Below, piece after piece: positions 17,601 through 26,051 of a DNA stretch of 64,000 bases. The stretch is taken from assembly GCA_021738535.1 (NCBI GenBank), contig JAIPBU010000019.1, forward strand, positions 1 to 64,000, read 5' to 3'. How positions within the stretch are numbered: position 1 is the first letter of the stretch; the number at the start of each line of letters is the position of its first letter. A model generated the notes under the pieces. It made no database searches. It had not been told where the DNA came from and worked only from the letters and a program-made list of their open reading frames with translations. Source of the stretch: Bacteroidales bacterium (GTDB taxonomy: Bacteria > Bacteroidota > Bacteroidia > Bacteroidales > VadinHA17). Both the position numbers and the translations under genes were made by a program.

Positions 17601-18412
17601 ACGATGGTTCCATAATATGTGTATCAGTATACCTGGAAAATGGCAGTTGCATAATAGATTTCAGTGGCAGCGCAGATGTCAATAACTCAAATATGAATGC
17701 TACTGAAGCTATTGTCAGGAGTGTTACAATATACGTACTGAGACTGCTTCTCAATGAAAGCATACCACTCAATGACGGCCTTATGGAGCATGTTAAACTC
17801 ATCCTGCCTCACGGCATGCTAAACCCCGTATTCCATGATGATCCAGCCCGGTGTCCTGCTATTGTGGGGGGAAACGTGGAAATAAGCCAGCGACTTACGG
17901 ACACCCTGCTTAAAGCTTTTAATGTTGTGGCAGCAAGCCAGGGGACGATGAACAACCTTATTTTTGGCAACAAAGATTTTGGGTACTATGAAACCATTTG
18001 CGGAGGTTGCGGAGCCGGTAAAGACTTTAACGGTGCCGATGCCGTGCACCACCATATGACCAACACCAGGATCACCGATGCTGAAATAATAGAACACCGC
18101 TACCCTGTCAGGCTTGAAGAATTCTCCGTCAGAAAATCATCAGGGGGTAAAGGCAAAAATACAGGCGGCAACGGTGTTATAAGACACATCACCTTCCTTG
18201 AAGCGGTTAACCTGTCTGTTCTGACACAGCGAAGAAACAGCGGACCATATGGTATTAACGGAGGCTCGGCAGGCAAACCCGGGAGCCAGGAAATAATCAG
18301 GACAAACGGCAAAATAATCACCCTGGGATCAGTTCATAATATTGATCTTAAAGCCGGTGACAGCCTGGTCATGAAAACACCGGGAGGAGGAGGATACGGT
18401 AACCCTACTTGA
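14657..18412 (+). CDS. 5-oxoprolinase (HyuA-HyuB fusion)
   Basis: A 1251-residue ATP-dependent amidohydrolase that opens 5-oxo-L-proline (pyroglutamate) to glutamate, or a related hydantoinase. The HyuA half covers about 1-690 with the actin-like ATPase motifs VDTGGTFTD at the start, STKGTNALLE, LSGPAGGVSGA and FDMGGTSTDV. The HyuB half covers about 735-1245 with MSVNIKERLDFSCALLD, HIPVHLGG, NHPNYGGSHLPDVTL and the ending GGGGYGNP. The one-chain length equals eukaryotic and bacterial OPLAH. Residues 36-135 are an extra beta-rich segment inserted between KVLS and LKLGSTKGT, absent from the short HyuA proteins. The gene is translationally coupled to the Nramp-like transporter. Other possibilities are N-methylhydantoinase or acetone-carboxylase-like activity; the fused architecture favours oxoprolinase. 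Confidence 0.9.
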   Translation: MNGIHEIYVDTGGTFTDCICKCPGGEYKRLKVLSNSSLRGKITRVISDTEFEITTSWAFDDKLLTGFLFRIIPASYTKIKIKVYNSKSSRITIDHSLPSLPGAGQSFEITSGEEAPVLGARLLTKTPLDGVFPPMDLKLGSTKGTNALLEHKGGRTLFITTKGFADLLEIGNQSRPDIFALNVQKRSMLYSEVIEVDERIDAKGKVLLKPDLEKVRAQLNDISIETFDSVAVCLMNSYQNPAHELSIYTELISAGVPFISLSHKISPLIKVQNRADTTVVNAYLSPVINEYVNNIKKHTSGSRFYMMTSAGGLVDANHFLPKDSLLSGPAGGVSGALAIGREIDCNKLITFDMGGTSTDVSRIEGSFDYRYDLEVGDARINSPAIAIETVAAGGGSVCGFDGYKLYVGPESAGAYPGPACYGAGGPLTLTDVNLLLGRLDPSRFGIPVYPSHAEKSLEKLLNEIEHKSGKKRDADKILYGFIDIANELMAGAIRKISHALGYNPSDYTLVAFGGAGGLHACDIADMLQIKKILLPRDAGLLSAYGIGHAAIERFAVKQVLLTLDKASGKIESFFTECTKEAVKLLQLEGFSDDEIIIHRQLAFMRYTGQDTCLEVNFENTQDLVHNFEDTYRNTYGHSVSNRKIEIESVRVIARVEKESKIKVKEAIKTYIADPERLTDNGNKVFSLNKLKAGAAFEGSAILLDNYASTYIKKGWQLEIDSSGTSVITRTKNKDLKKVKKTRETELELFTNRFMSIAENMGALLQRTAMSVNIKERLDFSCALLDAQGRLVANAPHIPVHLGGLGSCVRSLIDKINFEEGDTIVTNHPNYGGSHLPDVTLVTPVFYKGERIAFVVNRAHHSEIGGISPGSMPPAASGLHEEGVVISPFHLVKGGYADWEGIRKILTGYPYPTRALEENIADLNAAIAANTNGKNAFLSLIKQHGRQKVTDYLDRLREYAGMKMRDTLKKFKDGEYRAKESLDDGSIICVSVYLENGSCIIDFSGSADVNNSNMNATEAIVRSVTIYVLRLLLNESIPLNDGLMEHVKLILPHGMLNPVFHDDPARCPAIVGGNVEISQRLTDTLLKAFNVVAASQGTMNNLIFGNKDFGYYETICGGCGAGKDFNGADAVHHHMTNTRITDAEIIEHRYPVRLEEFSVRKSSGGKGKNTGGNGVIRHITFLEAVNLSVLTQRRNSGPYGINGGSAGKPGSQEIIRTNGKIITLGSVHNIDLKAGDSLVMKTPGGGGYGNPT

Positions 18413-18439
18413 TGATAAGCAGGATTTTTTGTAACTTTG
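18409..18439 (+). promoter_or_regulatory. Promoter for the GNAT/M20/racemase operon
   Basis: TTG at 18409-18411, 20 bases, then TAACTTTG at 18432-18439. Both elements and the spacing match the Bacteroidota consensus perfectly. The -33 box overlaps the stop codon of the 5-oxoprolinase gene. The leader up to the next ATG would be about 180 bases, in which I see no clear structure. Confidence 0.6.
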
Positions 18440-18623
18440 TATTTCAGAATCAAAAAAGGATAATAATATTTTGATAGTTTTTTTATACTCGCGCAACAAC
18501 CCCTGATACTATTTAGCAATACATCAAAAAGAGACAATCTTTAAGCTTAATAACCGATGTTGTTTAGTTTGACTGGTATTAATAAATAATTTATCTTAAA
18601 CAATAAAATAACAAATACAGATT

Positions 18624-19082
18624 ATGTTAAAAACAAAAGTTTACAAATCAGAAAATTCAATTACTTCAAAGGAAAAACAGGATACCGTAGACTTTCTTTA
18701 TACTCACCTTGATGAGTATGGAGACACCAAGGAAGATATAACCAAAGCTATTCATTTCTCACTGAAAATAAATGATCCGGCTTTAAAGCCTTTACCTTTG
18801 GGTGGCTTTGTTCTAAACGGTATAATGGACGACAAAATTGTTTGTTCCGTGGTGGTAAATAAAACGGGTATGAGTGGTTATATACCGGAAAACATCCTCG
18901 TTTATATTGCAACGCACAGCGATTACAGAGGAAAAGGAATAGGCAAACAGATGATGAAAGAAGCGCTTGATATTGCTGAGGGCAATGTTGCACTGCATGT
19001 TGAACCGGATAACCCCGCAAAAATCCTTTATGAAAAGATAGGATTTACAAACAAATATCTTGAAATGAGATATAACAAATAA
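18624..19082 (+). CDS. GNAT-family N-acetyltransferase
   Basis: A 152-residue acetyltransferase using acetyl-CoA. The cofactor loop RGKGIGKQMM (motif A, R/Q-x-x-G-x-G/A) is at about residues 106-115. It is followed by the typical ending VALHVEPDNPAKILYEKIGF, where the Tyr can act as general acid. The substrate is not predictable. The stop codon overlaps the start of the M20 amidohydrolase gene by one base (TAATG), which implies coupled translation. Acetylation and amide hydrolysis encoded side by side suggest N-acyl amino acid or amine metabolism. Confidence 0.85.
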   Translation: MLKTKVYKSENSITSKEKQDTVDFLYTHLDEYGDTKEDITKAIHFSLKINDPALKPLPLGGFVLNGIMDDKIVCSVVVNKTGMSGYIPENILVYIATHSDYRGKGIGKQMMKEALDIAEGNVALHVEPDNPAKILYEKIGFTNKYLEMRYNK

Positions 19083-20221
19083 TGATAGAAACAGGTCATT
19101 TAGTAAAACTAAGGAAAGAATTACATTCCTATCCTGAAACTGCCGGTCAGGAGCGTTCAACCGCTGAGAGACTGAGAAGGTTTATTTCAGCTTTTAATCC
19201 TGACCGTGTGGTCACAGGTCTCGGGGGGAATGGGATTGCCTTTGTTTTCAAAGGACAGGAAGAGGGAAAAAAGCTACTTTTCAGGGCTGACCTTGATGCA
19301 CTGCCAATAAAAGAGATCAGTCACCTTGAATACAGGTCGGTATATTCAGACAGGGCCCATCTTTGCGGTCACGACGGACACATGACAATACTTGCAGGGC
19401 TTGCGGAAGCACTTGACAGCAACAGGCCTCTTAAAGGAGAAATAACTTTGCTCTTCCAGCCTTCAGAAGAGACAGGCGAAGGTGCAGCTCTTGTACTTAA
19501 TGATCCTGCTTTTGCAGAAATTAATGAACCCGATTACGTTTTTGCCCTTCATAACCTGCCAGGATATCCTCATAAGTCAATAATTATTAACGATGATATT
19601 TTCAGTTCAGCCTCGGTGGGACTAACAGTGTGCCTCCACGGTAAGTCATCACACGCTGCAGAGCCGTCAATGGGAAATTCACCGGTAAAGGCCCTTTCCG
19701 GAATAATTGATGCTCTTGACAGGATACAGTCTGACACCAGCCTTTTTAAGGACTTTGCACTTGGCACTGTAGTTCACATCAATCTTGGTGAGAAACGTTT
19801 TGGCACATCACCGGAATACGGGGAGATCTCCATGACCCTGAGAGCATACAGGGATGAAGATATTGAAGTTATGAAGAAAGAGATGATCAGGGCAATTAAA
19901 GATATCTGCGAGAAAGACGGTATCAGGTATGAATATGAGTGGATTGAAGAGTTCCTTTCACTCGAAAATCATGATTTCCCTGTTGAAATTATACGAAAAG
20001 CAGCAGCAGAACTTGATCTTGAAACAGTTGAAATGAAGAAGCCATTCAAGTGGTCAGAGGATTTCAGTCATTTCACCAAAAAATATAAAGGCGCCATGTT
20101 CGGGCTTGGTTCAGGAAAAGACCAGCCTGCACTGCACAACCCTGATTACGATTTCCCTGACCAGATACTGGCTTCAGGAATTAATATGTTCCTTAATATC
20201 TACAGGTTAATAAACCGGTAA
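19082..20221 (+). CDS. M20-family amidohydrolase (N-acyl amino acid hydrolase type)
   Basis: A 379-residue metal-dependent amidohydrolase of the M20D/aminoacylase group, which removes acyl groups from amino acids or splits small amides. Motifs are LRKELHSYPE near the start, FRADLDALPI, CGHDGHM (metal ligands), LLFQPSEETGEGA (catalytic Glu pair), ALHNLPG and SSHAAEP in the dimerisation domain. A late metal-binding His is in PALHNPDYDFPD. There is no signal peptide, so it is cytoplasmic. It lies in an operon between the GNAT gene and two racemase-fold genes (11-base gap downstream), a set that would fit D/L amino acid recovery from peptides. Confidence 0.9.
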   Translation: MIETGHLVKLRKELHSYPETAGQERSTAERLRRFISAFNPDRVVTGLGGNGIAFVFKGQEEGKKLLFRADLDALPIKEISHLEYRSVYSDRAHLCGHDGHMTILAGLAEALDSNRPLKGEITLLFQPSEETGEGAALVLNDPAFAEINEPDYVFALHNLPGYPHKSIIINDDIFSSASVGLTVCLHGKSSHAAEPSMGNSPVKALSGIIDALDRIQSDTSLFKDFALGTVVHINLGEKRFGTSPEYGEISMTLRAYRDEDIEVMKKEMIRAIKDICEKDGIRYEYEWIEEFLSLENHDFPVEIIRKAAAELDLETVEMKKPFKWSEDFSHFTKKYKGAMFGLGSGKDQPALHNPDYDFPDQILASGINMFLNIYRLINR

Positions 20222-20232
20222 CGAAAAAACAA

Positions 20233-21384
20233 ATGATAACAACTTCCGTCATTGAACTGGACCGTACAGCACTTGCAAATAACCTTAGATTTATAAAAAA
20301 ATATATTCATAAGAGAGCAAAAATATCTTCTGTAGTTAAGGGTAATGCCTACGGTCATGGAATTACGGAGTTTGTACAGCTGGCAGAGAGTGAAGGCATA
20401 GATCATTTCTCAGTGTTTTCCGCAGATGAAGCCGAGGTGGTATTCAAATGCAAAAAGCCTGATACAAGTATCATGATCATGGGCTGGCTGGATAACGGTC
20501 AGATAGAATGGGCAATTTGTAACGATATTGAATTTTACATCTTTGACCTGAACTTTGTATATGAAACAATAAAAATATCAAAGAAAGTTGGTAAACCGGC
20601 TAAAGTACACATCGAAGTTGAGACAGGGATGAACAGGACCGGTTTTAAAAAGAAATCGCTTGTTAAACTTTACAAATTGATAAACAATAATCCTGAATGT
20701 TTTGATATAAAAGGTTTCTGCACTCATTATGCAGGTGCTGAAAGCATTGCCAATTATGTCAGGATACAAAAACAAAGGATAAGTTTTGAAAAGCTTTATA
20801 AGGAAACTATATCCAAAGGGATAGTTCCTGAACTGAAACATACAGCCTGTTCTGCAGCGGCCATGAATTACCCGGGTACATGCATGGATATGGTACGGAT
20901 AGGAATAATGCAATACGGTTTCTGGCCCAGTCCTGAAACATTTATACAATATGCACAGCGTAAATCACAAAAAACAGACCCTCTGAAAAGAGTGCTCAGG
21001 TGGAAGAGCAAGATAATGACCATTAAAGAAGTAAAAGAGGGCGAATTTATTAGCTACGGTACCAATTACCTTGCCCAGGAAGATAAGAAAATAGCAATAG
21101 TTCCTGTAGGTTATTCGGATGGCTACAGCAGGGTGCTCAGCAACCAGGGAAAAGTAATAATTAATGAAACCTTCGCAGACGTAATAGGACTCGTTAACAT
21201 GAACATGATGATAGTGGATATTACCCTCACACCAAATGTAAAAAGGGGTGATGAAGTAGTAATGATTGGAAAACAGGGCAGCCTGGAAATATCTGTTAAT
21301 TCATTCAGCGCTATGAGCTCAACAATGAATTACGAGCTACTCGTCCGCTTACCCGAAAGTATAGAAAGGAAAATAGTAAATTAA
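20233..21384 (+). CDS. alr: Alanine racemase
   Basis: A 383-residue fold-type III PLP enzyme that interconverts L- and D-alanine. The PLP lysine is in ISSVVKGNAYGHG, the catalytic Tyr of the second domain is in ISYGTNYLAQ, and the family signatures HIEVETGMNRTGF, VRIGIMQYGFWP and VPVGYSDGYSR are present. It sits 11 bases after the M20 gene and six bases before a second racemase-fold gene. A biosynthetic Alr supplies D-Ala for the cell wall, but its place in a peptide/amino-acid operon suggests a catabolic or broad-range role. A broad-specificity amino acid racemase is the main alternative. Confidence 0.85.
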   Translation: MITTSVIELDRTALANNLRFIKKYIHKRAKISSVVKGNAYGHGITEFVQLAESEGIDHFSVFSADEAEVVFKCKKPDTSIMIMGWLDNGQIEWAICNDIEFYIFDLNFVYETIKISKKVGKPAKVHIEVETGMNRTGFKKKSLVKLYKLINNNPECFDIKGFCTHYAGAESIANYVRIQKQRISFEKLYKETISKGIVPELKHTACSAAAMNYPGTCMDMVRIGIMQYGFWPSPETFIQYAQRKSQKTDPLKRVLRWKSKIMTIKEVKEGEFISYGTNYLAQEDKKIAIVPVGYSDGYSRVLSNQGKVIINETFADVIGLVNMNMMIVDITLTPNVKRGDEVVMIGKQGSLEISVNSFSAMSSTMNYELLVRLPESIERKIVN

Positions 21385-21390
21385 CAATAT

Positions 21391-22464
21391 ATGGCATTTA
21401 TTGAATTTAATACGACAAAGTTAAAGCACAACTTCGACTACCTGGAAAACCTTTTTGAAAGTAACAATATCAAATGGGCCATTGTATCCAAGCTGCTGTG
21501 CGGAGAAAAATCATACCTGGAAGAAATAATAAATCTCGGGGTAAAAAAGATATGCGATTCAAGGGTTACCAATCTTAAGGTTATTAAGAGCATAGATAAG
21601 AATATTGAAACAATTTATATTAAACCACCCGCCAAAAGAAGCATAAAAAGCATAGTGCGTTTTGCGGATATTAGTTTCAATACAGAGTATTATACTATAA
21701 AACTTCTTTCGGAAGAAGCACAAAGACAGAAAAAGACTCATAAAATAATGATCATTATTGAGACAGGTGAACTGCGTGAGGGCGTGCTGGCCGAGGATTT
21801 CCTGGATTTTTATGAAAAGGTTTTTGAGTTACCAAATATAGAGGTTGTGGGTATAGGTACTAACCTTTCATGCCTCTATGGTGTTCTGCCAAACCGTGAC
21901 AAGCTCATACAGCTCAGCCTCTATGAGCAACTTGTTGAAGCCAAATTCAATAAAAACATACCTTTTGTATCCGGTGGTTCATCTGTAACTATACCTCTTA
22001 TCCTGAACAATACTCTTCCAAGGGGAATAAACCACTTCAGGGTTGGCGAGACATTGTTCCTGGGGACAAACGTATATGATAATTCCCGGTACAGGAATAT
22101 GAAAAACGATGTTTTTAAATTGTTTGCGGAGGTAATAGAGGTATCAGAAAAACCAATGGTGCCTGACGGAGAAATGGGAACCAACGTGGAAGGAGAAGAG
22201 TATTCATTTGATGAAAGCGATATAGGCAAAACCAGTTGCAGGGCTATTATAGACCTTGGCCTGCTCGATGTGGATGAAGAGCACATTACACCAAGAGATA
22301 AGAATATTAAATTTGCGGGAGCTTCATCAGACATGATTGTTATTGACCTGGGAAAAAACTCAAAAAAATATAAAGTCGGTGACCTTATCGAATTCAAACT
22401 TGATTACGTTGGCACACTGAGGTTGATGAGTTCGAGATACATTGACAAGAAAATTGTATCCTGA
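21391..22464 (+). CDS. Alanine/ornithine racemase family PLP enzyme
   Basis: A 357-residue fold-type III PLP protein of the alanine/ornithine-racemase group, distinct from Alr. The PLP lysine is in WAIVSKLLCGEKSYLEEI, followed by CDSRVTNL, MIIIETGELREGV, the C-terminal barrel motifs VSGGSSVTIP and INHFRVGETLFLG, and the ending KVGDLIEFKLDYVGTLRLMSSRY. Known members racemise ornithine, lysine or other amino acids; the substrate here is unclear. It is the last gene of the GNAT/M20/Alr operon, six bases after alr. Confidence 0.85.
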   Translation: MAFIEFNTTKLKHNFDYLENLFESNNIKWAIVSKLLCGEKSYLEEIINLGVKKICDSRVTNLKVIKSIDKNIETIYIKPPAKRSIKSIVRFADISFNTEYYTIKLLSEEAQRQKKTHKIMIIIETGELREGVLAEDFLDFYEKVFELPNIEVVGIGTNLSCLYGVLPNRDKLIQLSLYEQLVEAKFNKNIPFVSGGSSVTIPLILNNTLPRGINHFRVGETLFLGTNVYDNSRYRNMKNDVFKLFAEVIEVSEKPMVPDGEMGTNVEGEEYSFDESDIGKTSCRAIIDLGLLDVDEEHITPRDKNIKFAGASSDMIVIDLGKNSKKYKVGDLIEFKLDYVGTLRLMSSRYIDKKIVS

Positions 22465-22562
22465 CAGCCTGGCGATCTTAGTGATATTCAGTATATTTAT
22501 TGGGGTGTGATAATCTTGTCTGAATTAAACATATGAAAATTATTAACTAACCCATTAATATT

Positions 22563-24671
22563 ATGAAAAAAGCAGTACTAATACTTCTTGCAATGGTTTT
22601 TATAGCTTCATGTAAAAATCCTGCCGGACCACCAATAAAATATCCTGAGACTAAAAAGGGTCTCATAATGGATAACTATTACGGAACCGAGATTGTTGAC
22701 CCTTACAGGTGGCTGGAAGACGATATGTCTGAAGAAACAGCTACATGGGTTAAGGCACAGAACAAAGTAACATATAGTTACCTGGACCGCATTCCGTACC
22801 GCGACCAGATTAAAAAACGTCTTATGGCAATGTGGAATTATGAAAAATTCTCAGCACCTTTTAAAGAGGGAGATTACACGTATTTCTACAAGAATGACGG
22901 TTTACAGGATCAGTTTGTTGTTTACAGGCAAAAAGACGGCGGTGAGCCTGAAGTTTTTATTGACCCGAATAAATTCTCAGCAGACGGAACAACATCACTC
23001 AGCACCCTTTCCTTCTCAAAGGACGGCAGCCTGGCTGCTTATGCCATATCAGAAGGAGGATCGGACTGGAGAAAGATAATAGTTATGGATGCCCTGAATA
23101 AGGAGATTATCGGGGATACCATCAAGGATGTTAAATTCAGTGATCTTAGCTGGAGGGGTAATGACGGATTTTACTATTCCAGTTATGACAAACCTGAAGG
23201 AAGTGAGCTGTCAGCAAAAACAGATCAACACAAATTATATTACCATAAGCTGGGCACATCACAGGATGAAGACCTGCTAATATTTGGTGATAACCAAAAA
23301 AGACGTTATGTAGGGGGCAGTGTAACAGAGGATGACAGGTATCTTATTATAACAGCTGCAATCTCAACCACAGGCAACGAACTTTACATTAAAGACCTCA
23401 CAAAAGAAAACAGTGAACTGGTAACTATTGCAGCTAATTTTGAAAATGAACACTATGTAATAGATAATGAAGGCTCAAAGCTTTTTATTGTTACCAATCT
23501 GGATGCACCCAACAGAAAAATTGTAACTGTTGACGCAAATGATCCAGGCATTGAAAACTGGAAAGACTTCCTGCCTGAAACAGAGAATGTACTTACACCA
23601 TCCACAGGTGCAGGTTATTTCTTTGCCCACTATCTGGAGGACGCAATATCAAAAGTTATTCAATATAACAAAGAGGGAGAAATGATCAGGGAGATTAAAC
23701 TGCCCGGTGTGGGATCTGCCTCCGGTTTTTCAGCAAAAGAGGAAGATAAGACAGTATACTTCTCCTTCGCAAATTATATCACGCCAGGCACTATCTATGC
23801 CCTCGACCCTGAAACAGGAACAAGTGAAGTCTATAAGAAGCCTGATGTTGATTTTAGCAGCGAAGATTATGTATCCAAACAGGTGTTTTATGAATCAAAA
23901 GACGGTACGGAAATACCCATGATCATAACCCACAGGAAAGATATCGGGTTAGATGGTAACACACCCACCCTGCTTTATGGCTACGGAGGCTTCAATATAA
24001 GTGTTACACCCAGCTTTAGCATAACAAATGCATTGTGGCTTGAGATGGGTGGCATCTATGCCGTACCCAATATCAGGGGTGGTGGAGAATACGGAGAAGA
24101 ATGGCACCTGGCAGGTACTAAGATGAACAAGCAAAATGTATTTGACGACTTTATTGCTGCCGGGGAATACCTGATAGAGAACAACTATACATCAAGTGAT
24201 TACCTGGCTGTCAGGGGAGGCTCAAACGGAGGCTTACTCGTTGGTGCAGTTATGACACAGCGCCCTGATCTTATGAAGGTTGCTTTACCTGCTGTAGGTG
24301 TGCTTGATATGTTACGCTATCATACTTTCACTGCAGGTGCAGGATGGGCATATGATTACGGCACATCTGAAGAGAGCGAGGAGATGTTCACTTACCTGCT
24401 TGATTACTCACCCGTGCACAATGTAGAAGAAGGTACAGAGTATCCGGCTACACTTATCACAACCGGTGATCATGACGACAGGGTTGTTCCTGCGCATTCA
24501 TTCAAATTTGCTGCAGAGCTGCAGGATAAGCAGGCAGGTGATAATCCTGTTCTTATCCGGATTGAAACAAAAGCAGGGCATGGGGCCGGAACTCCTGTAA
24601 GCAAGATCGTGGAACAGTATGCAGACATTTTTGGCTTTACCCTCTATTCAATGGGAGTAGAAAAGATCTGA
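22563..24671 (+). CDS. Prolyl oligopeptidase (S9A), lipoprotein
   Basis: A 702-residue serine peptidase that cuts short peptides after proline. The lipobox FIASC puts Cys at residue 18, so the mature enzyme is a membrane-attached lipoprotein facing the periplasm or surface. The N-terminal S9 motif PYRWLED is followed by a seven-bladed propeller (about 80-430) and then the alpha/beta-hydrolase domain. The catalytic Ser is in [10 protein letters not shown], Asp in [12 protein letters not shown] and His in [10 protein letters not shown] bidirectional hairpin follows it. It opens the run of proline-specific peptidases in the following 20 kb. Confidence 0.95.
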   Translation: MKKAVLILLAMVFIASCKNPAGPPIKYPETKKGLIMDNYYGTEIVDPYRWLEDDMSEETATWVKAQNKVTYSYLDRIPYRDQIKKRLMAMWNYEKFSAPFKEGDYTYFYKNDGLQDQFVVYRQKDGGEPEVFIDPNKFSADGTTSLSTLSFSKDGSLAAYAISEGGSDWRKIIVMDALNKEIIGDTIKDVKFSDLSWRGNDGFYYSSYDKPEGSELSAKTDQHKLYYHKLGTSQDEDLLIFGDNQKRRYVGGSVTEDDRYLIITAAISTTGNELYIKDLTKENSELVTIAANFENEHYVIDNEGSKLFIVTNLDAPNRKIVTVDANDPGIENWKDFLPETENVLTPSTGAGYFFAHYLEDAISKVIQYNKEGEMIREIKLPGVGSASGFSAKEEDKTVYFSFANYITPGTIYALDPETGTSEVYKKPDVDFSSEDYVSKQVFYESKDGTEIPMIITHRKDIGLDGNTPTLLYGYGGFNISVTPSFSITNALWLEMGGIYAVPNIRGGGEYGEEWHLAGTKMNKQNVFDDFIAAGEYLIENNYTSSDYLAVRGGSNGGLLVGAVMTQRPDLMKVALPAVGVLDMLRYHTFTAGAGWAYDYGTSEESEEMFTYLLDYSPVHNVEEGTEYPATLITTGDHDDRVVPAHSFKFAAELQDKQAGDNPVLIRIETKAGHGAGTPVSKIVEQYADIFGFTLYSMGVEKI

Positions 24672-24690
24672 GTTATTTAAAAGCTTATTT

Positions 24691-24726
24691 GGTGCGGGTC
24701 TTTGCCGGAGGTCCCTGACCCGTACC
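24691..24726. terminator. Bidirectional terminator between convergent genes
   Basis: GGTGCGGGTC (24691-24700) pairs with GACCCGTACC (24717-24726), a 10-bp stem with one G-U pair around a 16-base loop. It lies between the prolyl oligopeptidase stop and the convergent gene's stop. The plus-strand side is followed by ATTAGTTTTT. Confidence 0.6.
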
Positions 24727-24727
24727 A

Positions 24728-25921
24728 TTAGTTTTTACTGAACAATTCCCTGGTAAATCCTATACCGAGGTAAGCTTGTTTATAAGTCTGATTGTAATCA
24801 TCTGAATAATCAGTGAGATACTGTCTTGCGTCAAAAAAGGTAGTAATATGTCCTGCCCTCAGGTAAACAAATGATTCTTCACTTATAAGAAGCTTAAGCT
24901 TAAACCCATATTCATACTTCCATGTATCAATGTACTTCGCATTGGGTGAAGGATTAAGGTCATCATCAAAAATCCTGTTATCCACAGGCATCCACATTCC
25001 GGCTGAGACCAGGGGGCTAAATTTCAGCCTCTTTCCAAGTTTGATATCATATTCAAGGGCCATTTCCAGTGATATTTTGGACCACATCCACAGGCCCGAC
25101 ATGTATAATATCTGGTCACTTCCCTCTCCAACCAGTTGGTTATACCTGTTTCTCTCCGTATATTGAACCTGTTCAAATCCGGCATAAACCCCAAGATTAA
25201 AATTCCTGTATTTCATTACAGGGCCGGCCCTGAACAGACCGTAGGCAAATATTTGCGCCCGGTAATCAGTCTTTAAAATACTTGCAGTGGAGGGAACATA
25301 ACTTATAGAAGCATTTCCTGAACCGAAAGTTCCGGAAAGATCAACAAAGAATTCCGGTTTATTATCCGGTGACTTCCACTCAAGTTCGGTAGCAGCCATT
25401 AGTTTTTCCTGCTTGCTGTAAACAGGATTAAATAAATAAAACTCATTTGTACCCCTTCGGGTTTTCATCTCCAGTCTTGCCTTTTCTTCTTCAGGAGTAA
25501 AAGTGATTATTGTTTCACCTGTCTCATAAAAATAGTTACTGTTATTGTCTATATAATAGTGTAGTTCATTATCGTTTACAATGCCTATAACTGCAATATT
25601 GATAAAACCACTTTCAAGGTAGGCTTCGTCCCTTATGAACATCATCATGTAGGCTGTATCCCTGTAACCTTCCATTTCGGGATGAACAATAGTAATTTTA
25701 CTGCCGGGTAATTGAATATCCCTGTATGACCTTCGCATCACTGATGGATTAAAATACCCTTCGTCATCCTGTTGAACGATCATCATTGGGACCGAGGCCT
25801 CATGTGTAATTGTTTCAGATCCTTTCACATTAACAAAACGGGATACACGCTCCATCAGTTGAGGGTAAACCACCTGGGCCATCACCAGTCCAAAAACAAA
25901 GATCAGCAGAATTCTTTTCAT
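24728..25921 (-). CDS. Secreted hypothetical protein with a probable outer-membrane barrel
   Basis: A 397-residue exported protein with signal peptide MKRILLIFVFGLVMAQVVYPQ. The middle part (about 55-170) is a mixed domain with charged turns. Residues about 190-395 alternate aromatic and polar residues in strands of 9-11 residues (FFVDLSGTFG, FNLGVYAGFEQV, KLKLLISEESFVYLRAGHI, AYLGIGFTREL), which fits an 8-10 strand outer-membrane beta-barrel. It has no named family that I recognise. It has its own -7 box and follows the susCD terminator, so it is a separate unit. Confidence 0.6.
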   Translation of the reverse strand: MKRILLIFVFGLVMAQVVYPQLMERVSRFVNVKGSETITHEASVPMMIVQQDDEGYFNPSVMRRSYRDIQLPGSKITIVHPEMEGYRDTAYMMMFIRDEAYLESGFINIAVIGIVNDNELHYYIDNNSNYFYETGETIITFTPEEEKARLEMKTRRGTNEFYLFNPVYSKQEKLMAATELEWKSPDNKPEFFVDLSGTFGSGNASISYVPSTASILKTDYRAQIFAYGLFRAGPVMKYRNFNLGVYAGFEQVQYTERNRYNQLVGEGSDQILYMSGLWMWSKISLEMALEYDIKLGKRLKFSPLVSAGMWMPVDNRIFDDDLNPSPNAKYIDTWKYEYGFKLKLLISEESFVYLRAGHITTFFDARQYLTDYSDDYNQTYKQAYLGIGFTRELFSKN

Positions 25922-25942
25922 GGGATTTACTATTTACACTTG

Positions 25943-25950
25943 CAAATTTA
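25943..25950 (-). promoter_or_regulatory. -7 box of the secreted barrel-protein gene
   Basis: Minus strand TAAATTTG, a perfect TAnnTTTG match, 22 bases before the start codon at 25921. It begins directly after the T-tract of the susCD terminator. Confidence 0.5.
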
Positions 25951-25954
25951 GTAT

Positions 25955-25991
25955 AAAAAAAAGAGAGACAGCCACAAACAGGCTGTCTCTC
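25955..25991 (-). terminator. Intrinsic terminator of the susCD operon
   Basis: A perfect 11-bp stem GAGAGACAGCC / GGCTGTCTCTC (25963-25973 and 25981-25991) around a 7-base loop. On the minus strand it is followed by T8 (A8 at 25955-25962 on the plus strand). It sits 60 bases after the susD-like stop. Confidence 0.92.
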
Positions 25992-26051
25992 CTATGTTTT
26001 TAAGCAGTATTAACACATTTTAATCTGAAAATACTACCGCTTATCGCAATC

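Noticed and set aside
18440-18620. Riboswitch in the long leader before the GNAT gene
   Set aside because: I could not find a conserved stem pattern of any known class.
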